Of a DNA stretch of 10,236 nucleotides, positions 1 to 6,249 are shown in pieces. The notes below the pieces were generated by a model. That model was not told where the DNA came from, did not search any database, and saw only the letters and a program-made list of their open reading frames with translations. The stretch is taken from positions 1 through 10,236 of the forward strand of contig DAOKYY010000108.1 of the NCBI GenBank assembly GCA_035325905.1, written 5' to 3'. The position numbers and the translations under genes were made by a program. The stretch's first letter is position 1, and the number at the start of each line of letters is the position of its first letter. The stretch comes from DYGX01 sp035325905 (GTDB lineage: Bacteria; Chloroflexota; Anaerolineae; Aggregatilineales; Aggregatilineaceae).

Positions 1-12
1 CAATGTGCGGGT

Positions 13-41
13 ATGATACCACGCGGCGCCAGGTTTGACAA
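13..41 (-). promoter_or_regulatory. Sigma-70-like promoter reading left out of the window
   Basis: On the minus strand a -35 box TTGTCA (41-36) lies 17 bases before a -10 box TATCAT (18-13). The -10 box is preceded by TGG, which makes it an extended -10. Transcription would start near base 6 and run off the left edge, so the gene served is not visible. The same TGGTAT(A/C)AT core occurs at the tRNA and ABC-F promoters in this window. It lies beyond the terminator of the tRNA gene, which fits a separate transcription unit. Confidence 0.5.
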
Positions 42-90
42 GGCTTTTTTCCGCCCGGCGCGGGGCGCTCACCCCCTGGATCGCGCCGCG

Positions 91-123
91 AAAAAACATT
101 GCGACCGGCCGAAGCGCGGTCGC
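91..123 (-). terminator. Intrinsic terminator of the tRNA-Gln gene
   Basis: A perfect 7-bp stem (GCGACCG at 101-107 with CGGTCGC at 117-123) and a 9-base loop are followed on the minus strand by AATG and then six T (96-91). It sits 9 bases past the 3' end of the tRNA. The three bases between stem and T-run make it slightly imperfect. Confidence 0.6.
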
Positions 124-131
124 AGATCAGG

Positions 132-205
132 CTGGGGAGGCAGGATTCGAACCTGCGAATGGCGGCTCCAAAGGCCGCTGCCTTAGGCCCCTTGGCGACT
201 CCCCA
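132..205 (-). tRNA. trnQ: tRNA-Gln (anticodon UUG)
   Basis: The minus strand folds as a complete 74-base tRNA. The acceptor stem pairs TGGGGAG (205-199) with CTCCCCA (139-133). The D-arm stem is GCC/GGC. The anticodon stem GCGGC/GCCGC (178-174/166-162) closes the loop CTTTGGA with anticodon TTG at 171-169. The T-arm GCAGG/CCTGC (156-152/144-140) has loop TTCGAAT, and the discriminator base is G132. The weak U1-A72 pair and G73 match known glutamine identity features. The 3' CCA is not fully encoded (genomic CCT), so it would be added by CCA-adding enzyme. It reads CAA, and CAG by wobble. The gene is monocistronic, with its own promoter and terminator. Confidence 0.96.
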
Positions 206-217
206 CTCTGGCGCAGC

Positions 218-247
218 ATTATACCACACGCGGCGGACGGCCATCAA
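218..247 (-). promoter_or_regulatory. Promoter of tRNA-Gln
   Basis: On the minus strand, -35 TTGATG (247-242), an 18-base spacer and a consensus -10 TATAAT (223-218) preceded by TGG (extended -10). The predicted transcript start near 211 lies about 6 bases before the mature tRNA 5' end, as expected for a tRNA with a short leader removed by RNase P. Confidence 0.75.
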
Positions 248-323
248 GGCTGCGCGACTGCTTTGCCCTGCGCGCTCCGGCCGACGCAAGTGTAAAAAGG
301 TGATTCAAAAACGTGTCTCTTGA

Positions 324-352
324 TTGACGAAAGGGATACTCTGCCGTATTCT
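324..352 (+). promoter_or_regulatory. Promoter of the secreted-protein gene
   Basis: TTGACG (324-329), a 17-base spacer and TATTCT (347-352) lie in a locally AT-rich stretch. Transcription would start near 359, giving a leader of about 60 bases before the ATG at 422. It is divergent from the tRNA promoter, and the two -10 boxes are about 125 bases apart. Confidence 0.55.
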
Positions 353-421
353 GCAAGAAAAGCATAAAGACAATAATAATTACCGCCCATGAACTTCGTA
401 GTGATGCTCCAGGAGGCACGC

Positions 422-1183
422 ATGGTTCGCCGTCTCTCGCTTGCATTCATCCTCACCCTCGTTCTGTTGTCTGGCCTTGTCGCCAACCCAGCCAACGCCG
501 GAGCCGCCAACTTCGCTGGAATAATCGACGCCGCCGATCCGGCGATGGCGGTCGTGTTTATCTCCACGCCTAATTGCACCGGGCAGGGCGCTACCCTGGT
601 CCACTACGAAAGCATGCCGTTCTCGGTCGACGCCGCTGGCTCGTATACTTTCACGATGAGTTTCACCGGCACAGACGTTAGTTTTTACGTGTTTGCCGGC
701 AGCTTCAACCCCGCCGCCGCATTCCCGACCTGTATCGCAGGGGACAATTCGGGCAATCCCAAGCAGGTTTCCGTCGCGTTGGCGCCGGGAACCCTGTACT
801 ACGCCGTCCCGTTCGACGATACCTTTGCCCAAACGGGCGGAACGTACTCGATGGCGATCAGCGGCCCTGGCAACATCACGCTGGGCGGGCTGCCCGCTCC
901 TGCTGGCGCGCCTGGCCCGGATATGGTCCCGCTGCCCGCGACGGCGGTCGTCGGCGCGTTTGTCGCCACCACGCCGATCTATTTCGCGCCCCGCGCCGAC
1001 GCCGTGACGACGGTGATCATGGAAGCCGGGAAGACCGTCTGGGTGTTCGGGCTGGACGCTTCCGGCCAATACTACAAGGCGGTGATCTCCGGCAAATATT
1101 TCTGGGTTCCGAAGGCGACGATGGGGCCGAACTATGACAAGGTCTGGCTGGGGCGGCCCCTGCCGACCGTCGTCGTCGAGTAG
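422..1183 (+). CDS. Secreted protein with C-terminal SH3-like domain
   Basis: The protein has 253 residues. The ATG at 422 is preferred over the in-frame ATG at 389 because a perfect AGGAGG (411-416) lies 5 bases before it and the resulting N-terminus is a textbook signal peptide: VRR, a hydrophobic core at about 5-21, and probable cleavage after ANA (residue 26). The mature part has a beta-rich region at about 30-155 with Ser/Thr/Gly strands and two cysteines (C52, C104) that could form a disulfide. This region resembles beta-sandwich domains of the PPC type, but I cannot confirm that. A Pro/Ala/Gly linker follows. The C-terminal 78 residues alternate strands in the manner of a bacterial SH3 domain (IYFAPRADA, KTVWVFGLD, GKYFWVP). 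Such domains usually bind cell-wall or other surface ligands. There is no lipobox, LPXTG motif or catalytic motif. A terminator separates it from recA, so it is its own unit. Secretion is well supported, but the function is unknown. Confidence 0.85.
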   Translation: MVRRLSLAFILTLVLLSGLVANPANAGAANFAGIIDAADPAMAVVFISTPNCTGQGATLVHYESMPFSVDAAGSYTFTMSFTGTDVSFYVFAGSFNPAAAFPTCIAGDNSGNPKQVSVALAPGTLYYAVPFDDTFAQTGGTYSMAISGPGNITLGGLPAPAGAPGPDMVPLPATAVVGAFVATTPIYFAPRADAVTTVIMEAGKTVWVFGLDASGQYYKAVISGKYFWVPKATMGPNYDKVWLGRPLPTVVVE

Positions 1184-1213
1184 CCGCGTCGCCGCTTTTT
1201 ACGCTCGCGTCAT

Positions 1214-1245
1214 GGGGCGGCCCGACAGCGTGGCCGCCCCGTTTT
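1214..1245 (+). terminator. Intrinsic terminator of the secreted-protein gene
   Basis: A perfect 9-bp GC stem (GGGGCGGCC at 1214-1222 with GGCCGCCCC at 1232-1240) and a 9-base loop are followed by GTTTT. It ends 62 bases after the stop codon and isolates recA from the upstream gene. Confidence 0.75.
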
Positions 1246-1389
1246 GCGTCGCACGGCGAGCGCGATCTTGGCGCGAGCGCGCCGCCTGCTGGCGATTTCC
1301 CTGTGGCAAAGTGGGGTCAGGCGTTGTAGACTCAGGCTCTGACTTAGGGGGTGGCCGTCCCGCCAGGGGCGCACAAGAGGACACATGGA

Positions 1390-2415
<1,026 letters not shown>

Positions 2416-2441
2416 CCCGCCGCCCCGCGCCGGTATGATCC

Positions 2442-2470
2442 TTGTACAATCGGCCAGTCCTGTGCATAAT
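2442..2470 (+). promoter_or_regulatory. Candidate promoter at the head of the recA-recX gap
   Basis: TTGTAC (2442-2447), a 17-base spacer and CATAAT (2465-2470) begin 27 bases after the recA stop. Transcription would start near 2477 and feed the structured region that follows. A further TATGAT (2434-2439) lies just upstream but has no -35 partner. Confidence 0.5.
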
Positions 2471-2476
2471 AGGGAC

Positions 2477-3015
2477 TAGAAAGCGACATAACGCACGGAC
2501 CACGGTTGGCCGTGGAACTCGCAACAAGAGCTATTTAGTCATCCATCGCCGCATGGATGCTCATGTCCTTCAAGCCCTCGCGCCGCTCATGCGATTCGGC
2601 GCGAGCCAAGTGGTCAGACTCGGGGGGAAGCGAGTTCTTCGCCGCCAGCGCGCTCACTTCTAGCAATGTGCACTCGCTGAGCGCCGCGCGGCGAAGCGCC
2701 CTGAGAATGAATTGGGGTTGCCAAACTGTTTCTGCTCTTGCAGCGGAGAACTAGGCTGCTCAACCGGTGAATCTATGCGGAGTTCTGGCAGCTAGAAGCG
2801 TGTGGGGAACTGCGCGGCAGGTCCGATCCAAAGCCGTCCGCGCCCCCTGTTCCGCCCCTGACGATAGCGTGATCGCAGGGACGGTGAGCGCTCGGATCGA
2901 ATAGCTCTGTACCCCGGAGGGCTGTCGCGTCGCGACGGCTTCCCCGGCGAGTTTCATCACCTCCACAAGCATCGACAGACAGCCGTGGTCGAGTGTGCCA
3001 ACGGCTGTCTTTTTT
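2477..3015 (+). ncRNA. Candidate structured RNA or long leader between recA and recX
   Basis: No plausible protein is encoded in this gap, but it is packed with strong plus-strand hairpins. Stems seen: 2500-2505/2510-2515 (6 bp, TTGG loop); 2540-2546/2553-2559 (7 bp); 2577-2585/2597-2605 (9 bp perfect); 2637-2645/2688-2696 (9 bp) enclosing 2650-2656/2678-2684 (7 bp); 2716-2720/2761-2765 enclosing ctgc/gcag; 2806-2810/2849-2853 enclosing 2813-2817/2838-2842; 2856-2865/2872-2880 (9 bp, one bulge); 2916-2928/2932-2944 (12 of 13 positions pair); and the terminator stem 2978-2986/3001-3009. With the promoter at 2442 the transcript would be about 540 nt. It lacks the hallmarks of tmRNA, RNase P RNA, SRP RNA and 6S RNA. 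It may be a free RNA, an attenuating leader of recX-rny, or a long recA 3' UTR. The structure is seen directly; the RNA identity is inference. Confidence 0.5.
2978..3015 (+). terminator. Strong intrinsic terminator just before recX
   Basis: A perfect 9-bp stem (GACAGCCGT at 2978-2986 with ACGGCTGTC at 3001-3009) and a 14-base loop are followed at once by six T (3010-3015). It ends 11 bases before the recX ATG, so recX and rny transcription from upstream must read through it or be regulated by it. In E. coli, recX is known to be expressed by readthrough of a terminator after recA. Confidence 0.85.
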
Positions 3016-3026
3016 GTGGGGCAAGC

Positions 3027-3764
3027 ATGGGGCAAATCATCACGGCGCTCGAGCCACAGAAACGCCAGCGGGACCGCGTCAGCGTGTTCCTCGACGGCGA
3101 GTTCGCCTTTGGCTTGCCGGACACCGAGGCTGCCCGCTTGCGGGTCGGGCAGGAGCTTTCTGAAGACGCGGTCGCGGCGCTGCGTGGCATCGACGAAGTG
3201 ACCCGCGCCTTGGATCGCGCCGTGCGCCTGCTGGCGCGCCGCCCGTACAGCGCGGCGGAGATCCGGCGCTCGCTATCGTCCAAAGAGGTCGCGCCGGGCG
3301 TGATCGACGAGGTGCTGGCGCGCTTGACGGCGCTGGGCTATGTCGATGACGCGGCCTTCGCCCAATACTGGGTCGAAAACCGCGAGCGGTTCCGGCCCCG
3401 TGGGGCGCGCGCCCTGCGCTACGAGCTGCGCCAGAAAGGGATCGCGGACGCGATCATCAGCCGCGCGCTGGACGGGTACGACGGCGCTGAGTCCGCCTAC
3501 GCCGCGGCCCAGGATCAGGCGCGCCGCCTGCGCGGGCTGGACCGGCGGTCATTTCGCAACCGGCTGGGCGCGTTTCTGGCGCGCCGGGGCTTTGACTACG
3601 ACACGGCCCGCGAAGCCGTCGACCGGCTGGTGCGGGACCTGGACGAGACGGACGCCGCCTTTTTTGCAGGGAACGACGCACCAGACGACGCGCCAGATGG
3701 CGCAATCAACGACGCAGCAAATGACACAGCATACGAACCACCTGATGCAACAGACCTCGATTAA
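3027..3764 (+). CDS. recX: RecX, regulator of RecA
   Basis: RecX binds RecA filaments and limits or modulates their activity. The protein has 245 residues, long for the family (commonly about 150-270). The ATG at 3027 is preferred. An in-frame GTG at 2985 lies inside the terminator stem and would add a Cys-containing stretch unlike RecX. The ribosome site is only GGGG, 5 bases upstream, so translation may be weak. The three-helix repeats of the family are visible: RRPYSAAEIRRSL (71-83), LGYVDDAAFAQYWVENR (103-119), RPRGARALRYELRQKGI (123-139) and FLARRGFDYD (183-192). The N-terminal part (about 1-55) carries the extra strand-rich segment common in Gram-positive-type RecX (VSVFLDGEFAFGL). The last 30 residues are an Asp/Asn/Ala tail with nine Asp and no Lys or Arg. 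It looks disordered and its codons are less GC-rich than the rest. rny follows after 27 bases. Confidence 0.93.
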   Translation: MGQIITALEPQKRQRDRVSVFLDGEFAFGLPDTEAARLRVGQELSEDAVAALRGIDEVTRALDRAVRLLARRPYSAAEIRRSLSSKEVAPGVIDEVLARLTALGYVDDAAFAQYWVENRERFRPRGARALRYELRQKGIADAIISRALDGYDGAESAYAAAQDQARRLRGLDRRSFRNRLGAFLARRGFDYDTAREAVDRLVRDLDETDAAFFAGNDAPDDAPDGAINDAANDTAYEPPDATDLD

Positions 3765-3791
3765 TCGGACATCGAATGAGGAGTACGCCCT

Positions 3792-5321
3792 ATGGACATC
3801 GTGATCGCCCTGATCGGGCTAGCGATTGGCGTTGGGCTGGGCATTGGCGGGCTGCTGTTCTACCAGAACTCACAGGGGCAGAACCGGCGCCGCCAGGCTG
3901 AGGAAGAAGCCGCACGGATCATCGGCGAGGCGCAGAACCAGTCCCGGCAGACGATTGTCGAGGCCAAGGACGAGGCGCTGCGCATCCAGCGCGAGGCCGA
4001 GGAAGCCGCCAAGCGCCGCCGGATCGAGCTGGACCGCGAGAGCGACCGGCTTCAGAAGCGCCGTGAAGACCTTGACGAGCGCTACGAGCGGATGGACCAG
4101 CGCGAGCAAGCCCTCAACAAACGCCAAAGCAAACTTGACAAACGCCAGAGCGAAATGCAGCAGCAGTACGAGATTCAGCTCGCCGAGCTGGAGCGCATCG
4201 GCCAGATGACGCGCGACGAGGCCCGCCAGGAGTTGCTGGCGATGGTCGAAGCCGAAACGCGGCAAGACATGGCCCGGCGCATCCGCGAGGTCGAGGAAGA
4301 AACCAAGCTCCAGGCCGACGCGCGGGCGCGCGACATCATCGCGCTCACCATCCAGCGCATCGCCTCGGACCAGGTGAATGAGCTGGCGGTCAGCGTGGTG
4401 CCGCTGCCGTCGGACGAAATGAAGGGGCGCATCATCGGGCGCAACGGGCGCAATATCCGCGCCTTCGAGCAGGCGACCGGCGTCGACGTGGTGGTCGACG
4501 ACACGCCCGAAGCCGTCACCATCTCCAGCTTCGACCCCGTCCGCCGCGAAGTCGCCCGGCGCTCGATGGAGAAGCTGGTGCTCGACGGACGGATTCACCC
4601 GGCCCGCATCGAGAAGCTGGTGCAGGACGCGCAGAAGGAAGTCGAGCGCGTCATCCGCGAGGAAGGCGAGCGCGCGGCCTACGAGGCCGGTGTGCCTGGC
4701 CTGCACAATGAGCTAATCAAGCTGTTGGGCCGCCTCAAGTTCCGCACCAGCTACGGCCAGAACCAGCACGCCCACGCGATCGAAACGGCGCATATCGCCG
4801 GGATGATCGCCGCCGAGCTGGGCGCCGACGTCGCCATCGCGAAGGCTGGCGGCCTGCTCCACGACATCGGCAAGGCGGTCGATCACGAGATCGAAGGCAC
4901 CCACGCGCAGATCGGCGCGGACTTCGCCAAACGCTACGGGATGCCGGCGCGGGTGGTCAACGCCATCGCGGCGCACCATCACGAAGTCGAGCAGGAGTAC
5001 GTCGAGTCGCTGATCGTCGAAGCCGCCGACGCGATCTCCGGCGCGCGCCCCGGCGCCCGCCGCGAAAGCCTGGATACGTACATCCGGCGCGTCAAGGCGC
5101 TGGAAGACATCGCCAAAGAGTTCCCCGGCGTCGAGCAGAGCTACGCGCTCCAGGCCGGGCGCGAGGTCCGTATCATGGTCAAGCCAGAGGAGATCGACGA
5201 TCTGGCCTCGATGCGGCTGGCGCGCGACATCTCCCGGCGCATCGAGGAAACGATGCAGTATCCGGGCCAGATCAAGGTGACAATTATCCGCGAAACCCGC
5301 GCGGTCGATTACGCGAAGTAA
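3792..5321 (+). CDS. rny: Ribonuclease Y
   Basis: RNase Y is a membrane-anchored endoribonuclease that starts mRNA decay and processing in many bacteria lacking RNase E. The protein has 509 residues, close to the 520 of B. subtilis. GAGGAG (3778-3783) lies 8 bases before the ATG. Domain order: an N-terminal membrane helix (about 3-24); a long charged coiled coil (about 30-185) with an internal near-repeat NKRQSKLDKRQSE (109-121); a KH RNA-binding domain with loop GRNG (216-219); and an HD domain with HAHAIETAH (326-334), metal-binding HD in LLHDIGK (H357, D358), HHH (395-397) and D413 in AADAISGARPG. All expected catalytic residues are present. It is probably cotranscribed with recX. A recA-rny neighbourhood is also known in Firmicutes such as B. 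subtilis. Coupling to the structured region upstream would put an RNA-decay enzyme under RNA-level control, by analogy with autoregulation of E. coli rne through its long leader; this last point is inference. Confidence 0.97.
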   Translation: MDIVIALIGLAIGVGLGIGGLLFYQNSQGQNRRRQAEEEAARIIGEAQNQSRQTIVEAKDEALRIQREAEEAAKRRRIELDRESDRLQKRREDLDERYERMDQREQALNKRQSKLDKRQSEMQQQYEIQLAELERIGQMTRDEARQELLAMVEAETRQDMARRIREVEEETKLQADARARDIIALTIQRIASDQVNELAVSVVPLPSDEMKGRIIGRNGRNIRAFEQATGVDVVVDDTPEAVTISSFDPVRREVARRSMEKLVLDGRIHPARIEKLVQDAQKEVERVIREEGERAAYEAGVPGLHNELIKLLGRLKFRTSYGQNQHAHAIETAHIAGMIAAELGADVAIAKAGGLLHDIGKAVDHEIEGTHAQIGADFAKRYGMPARVVNAIAAHHHEVEQEYVESLIVEAADAISGARPGARRESLDTYIRRVKALEDIAKEFPGVEQSYALQAGREVRIMVKPEEIDDLASMRLARDISRRIEETMQYPGQIKVTIIRETRAVDYAK

Positions 5322-5324
5322 CGG

Positions 5325-5440
5325 CAGCGACAAGCAGCAGGAAACAGCTAAAAGCAGCCCAAAAGGCAGCAAGAGCAGCGAAAGACAGCGGGAAGGCTGT
5401 GCTTAAGCTGCTCTTTGCTGCTCGCTGCTGTTCTTCGCTG
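5325..5440. repeat. 10-base-phased CAGC/GCTG dyad between convergent genes
   Basis: CAGC starts at 5325, 5335, 5345, 5355, 5367, 5376 and 5386, and GCTG at 5396, 5407, 5417, 5427 and 5437 (plus an extra copy at 5424). The spacing is almost always 10 bases, and the tetramers mirror each other about base 5392-5393. Spacers are purine-rich on the left and pyrimidine-rich on the right, so the whole element can fold as a long imperfect hairpin around the inner stem ACAGC/GCTGT (5385-5389/5396-5400). It lies between rny and a gene reading the other way, so a bidirectional terminator is one possible role, although no long T-run is present. The origin may be slippage expansion. Confidence 0.75.
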
Positions 5441-5443
5441 CTC

Positions 5444-5875
5444 TTATGCTACGGTCTGAAGCGACTGGCTCAGGTCACGAATGGTGCGGACCAGGACCGG
5501 CGGCTGCGGCAGCCAGGGGAAGCTGATCACCTGCTGGGGCCGCGAGACGATGAACTGCCGCGCGCCGAGGCTGACCATCAGCCCGAAATTCCCGGCGCGC
5601 ATCAAGTCGAGCACCAGCCGCAGCACGTCGTCGCTGGGCGCGTCGCTGTCCAGCTCCAGCGCCATGCGGCGGAAGGCGCCGGTGCGCTCCAACCCCGGCG
5701 CGTGGAGCCAGACCCGGCCCGTGTCGGCGCAGGTAATCTCGAAGCAATCCTGACCGGCGGCTTGCACGTCGATCACGTAGGGCGCTTGCGCCAGCACGCG
5801 CTGCACCCCCTGGCGGTCGCCATTGGCGAGATGCCCCTGAATGTCATGGCAGATCAAGATGAGTTGACGGTGCAC
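5444..5875 (-). CDS. Unknown protein, 143 residues
   Basis: I do not recognise this protein. A GTG start at 5875 is chosen because GGGAG (5885-5881) lies 5 bases upstream; a TTG at 5902 would add 9 residues but has a poorer ribosome site. The N-terminus is MHRQLILICHDIQGHLANGD. The sequence shows alternating hydrophobic strands and acidic helices with balanced charge, and no signal peptide, membrane helix or metal-binding cluster. A Pro-rich stretch SFPWLPQPPVLVRTIRDL lies near the C-terminus, after LMRAGNFGLMVSLGARQFIVS. It appears to be a soluble cytoplasmic protein. Support for coding is the GC-rich codon bias, the absence of stops over 143 codons, a ribosome site and a promoter upstream. 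The stop codon lies at the edge of the CAGC/GCTG dyad, and it converges on rny. Confidence 0.7.
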   Translation of the reverse strand: MHRQLILICHDIQGHLANGDRQGVQRVLAQAPYVIDVQAAGQDCFEITCADTGRVWLHAPGLERTGAFRRMALELDSDAPSDDVLRLVLDLMRAGNFGLMVSLGARQFIVSRPQQVISFPWLPQPPVLVRTIRDLSQSLQTVA

Positions 5876-5955
5876 GATCTCTCCCAGCCTCGCTCGACTC
5901 AACGGTCACTTCGGACGCGGTCCAGAACGTGTCTCGAACTCTCTTACACGGGTGG

Positions 5956-5984
5956 AGTCTAACCCCGCCGCCACGAGGCTCCAA
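5956..5984 (-). promoter_or_regulatory. Candidate promoter of the 143-residue protein gene
   Basis: On the minus strand, TTGGAG (5984-5979), a 17-base spacer and TAGACT (5961-5956). The start would be near 5949, leaving a leader of about 74 bases before the GTG at 5875. The boxes are moderate matches. Confidence 0.4.
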
Positions 5985-6192
5985 AACCTGATCGCCCCTC
6001 GAACAGGTGTTTGAGCGCGTCGATTTTACCGCTATATATGGGGGTGATCGTCGCGTTATTGCCGCTACATACGGTGTTTTTTGAGCCGCGTTTTTGCCGC
6101 CCCAGAATGGACTCGGCACGGACTCGGCAGGCATTTCTTGGACCCGTTTTTGAGGCGCGCTTCCGGCCCGCTAACCGCCGGGCGCGGGGGCT
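5985..6192. other. Gene-free interval with a repeated 16-mer
   Basis: Bases 5876-6249 contain no convincing gene; open frames on both strands lack ribosome sites and recognisable sequence. Beyond the promoter and terminator listed separately, it holds TTACCGCTATATATGG (6026-6041) and TTGCCGCTACATACGG (6059-6074). These match at 13 of 16 positions, differ only by transitions and are offset by 33 bases. A possible plus-strand promoter TTGAGC (6011-6016), 16-base spacer, TATATA (6033-6038) overlaps the first copy. ACTCGGCA is also repeated at 6111-6118 and 6122-6128. T-runs at 6078-6082 and 6091-6095 have no strong preceding stem. Confidence 0.35.
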
Positions 6193-6223
6193 AAAAACCC
6201 GGCGCAGAGCATTCTGGCCGGGT
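6193..6223 (-). terminator. Intrinsic terminator of the ABC-F/antiporter operon
   Basis: On the minus strand, ACCCGGC (6223-6217) pairs with GCCGGGT (6203-6197). An inner CAG/CTG pairing (6216-6214/6207-6205) and a 6-base loop complete the stem, which runs straight into T residues (6197-6193). It begins 27 bases after the antiporter stop codon. Confidence 0.75.
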
Positions 6224-6249
6224 CGGGTCAAACGCGGAGCGGGGCCGGT

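Noticed and set aside
35..323. Small plus-strand frames across the tRNA region
   Set aside because: They run through the tRNA gene on the opposite strand and its promoter, with no ribosome site.
1246..1389. LexA/SOS operator upstream of recA
   Set aside because: No GAAC-N4-GTTC or similar palindrome was found; only an imperfect repeat GACTCAGGCT/GACTTAGGGG is visible, too weak to call.
2557..2754. Plus-strand frame ending in ALAAEN, reminiscent of a tmRNA tag, within the recA-recX gap
   Set aside because: tmRNA needs a tRNA-like acceptor and T-arm formed by its two ends; no GGTTCGA-type T-arm or matching ends are present, and the true tag ends in ALAA before the stop. The match looks accidental.
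2985..3026. GTG at 2985 as an upstream recX start with a Cys pair (C-G-C-L-F-C-like)
   Set aside because: It lies inside the terminator stem, and the added residues are a translation of the stem and T-run; the next ATG gives a normal RecX N-terminus.
2760..3035. Minus-strand frame of 91 residues in the recA-recX gap
   Set aside because: It overlaps the terminator and the recX start, has no ribosome site and resembles no known family; the hairpin-rich sequence keeps it open by chance.
4113..4160. Near-duplicate DNA in rny (AAACGCCAAAGC / AAACGCCAGAGC)
   Set aside because: It encodes a repeated heptad-like segment in the coiled coil and is explained by the protein structure.
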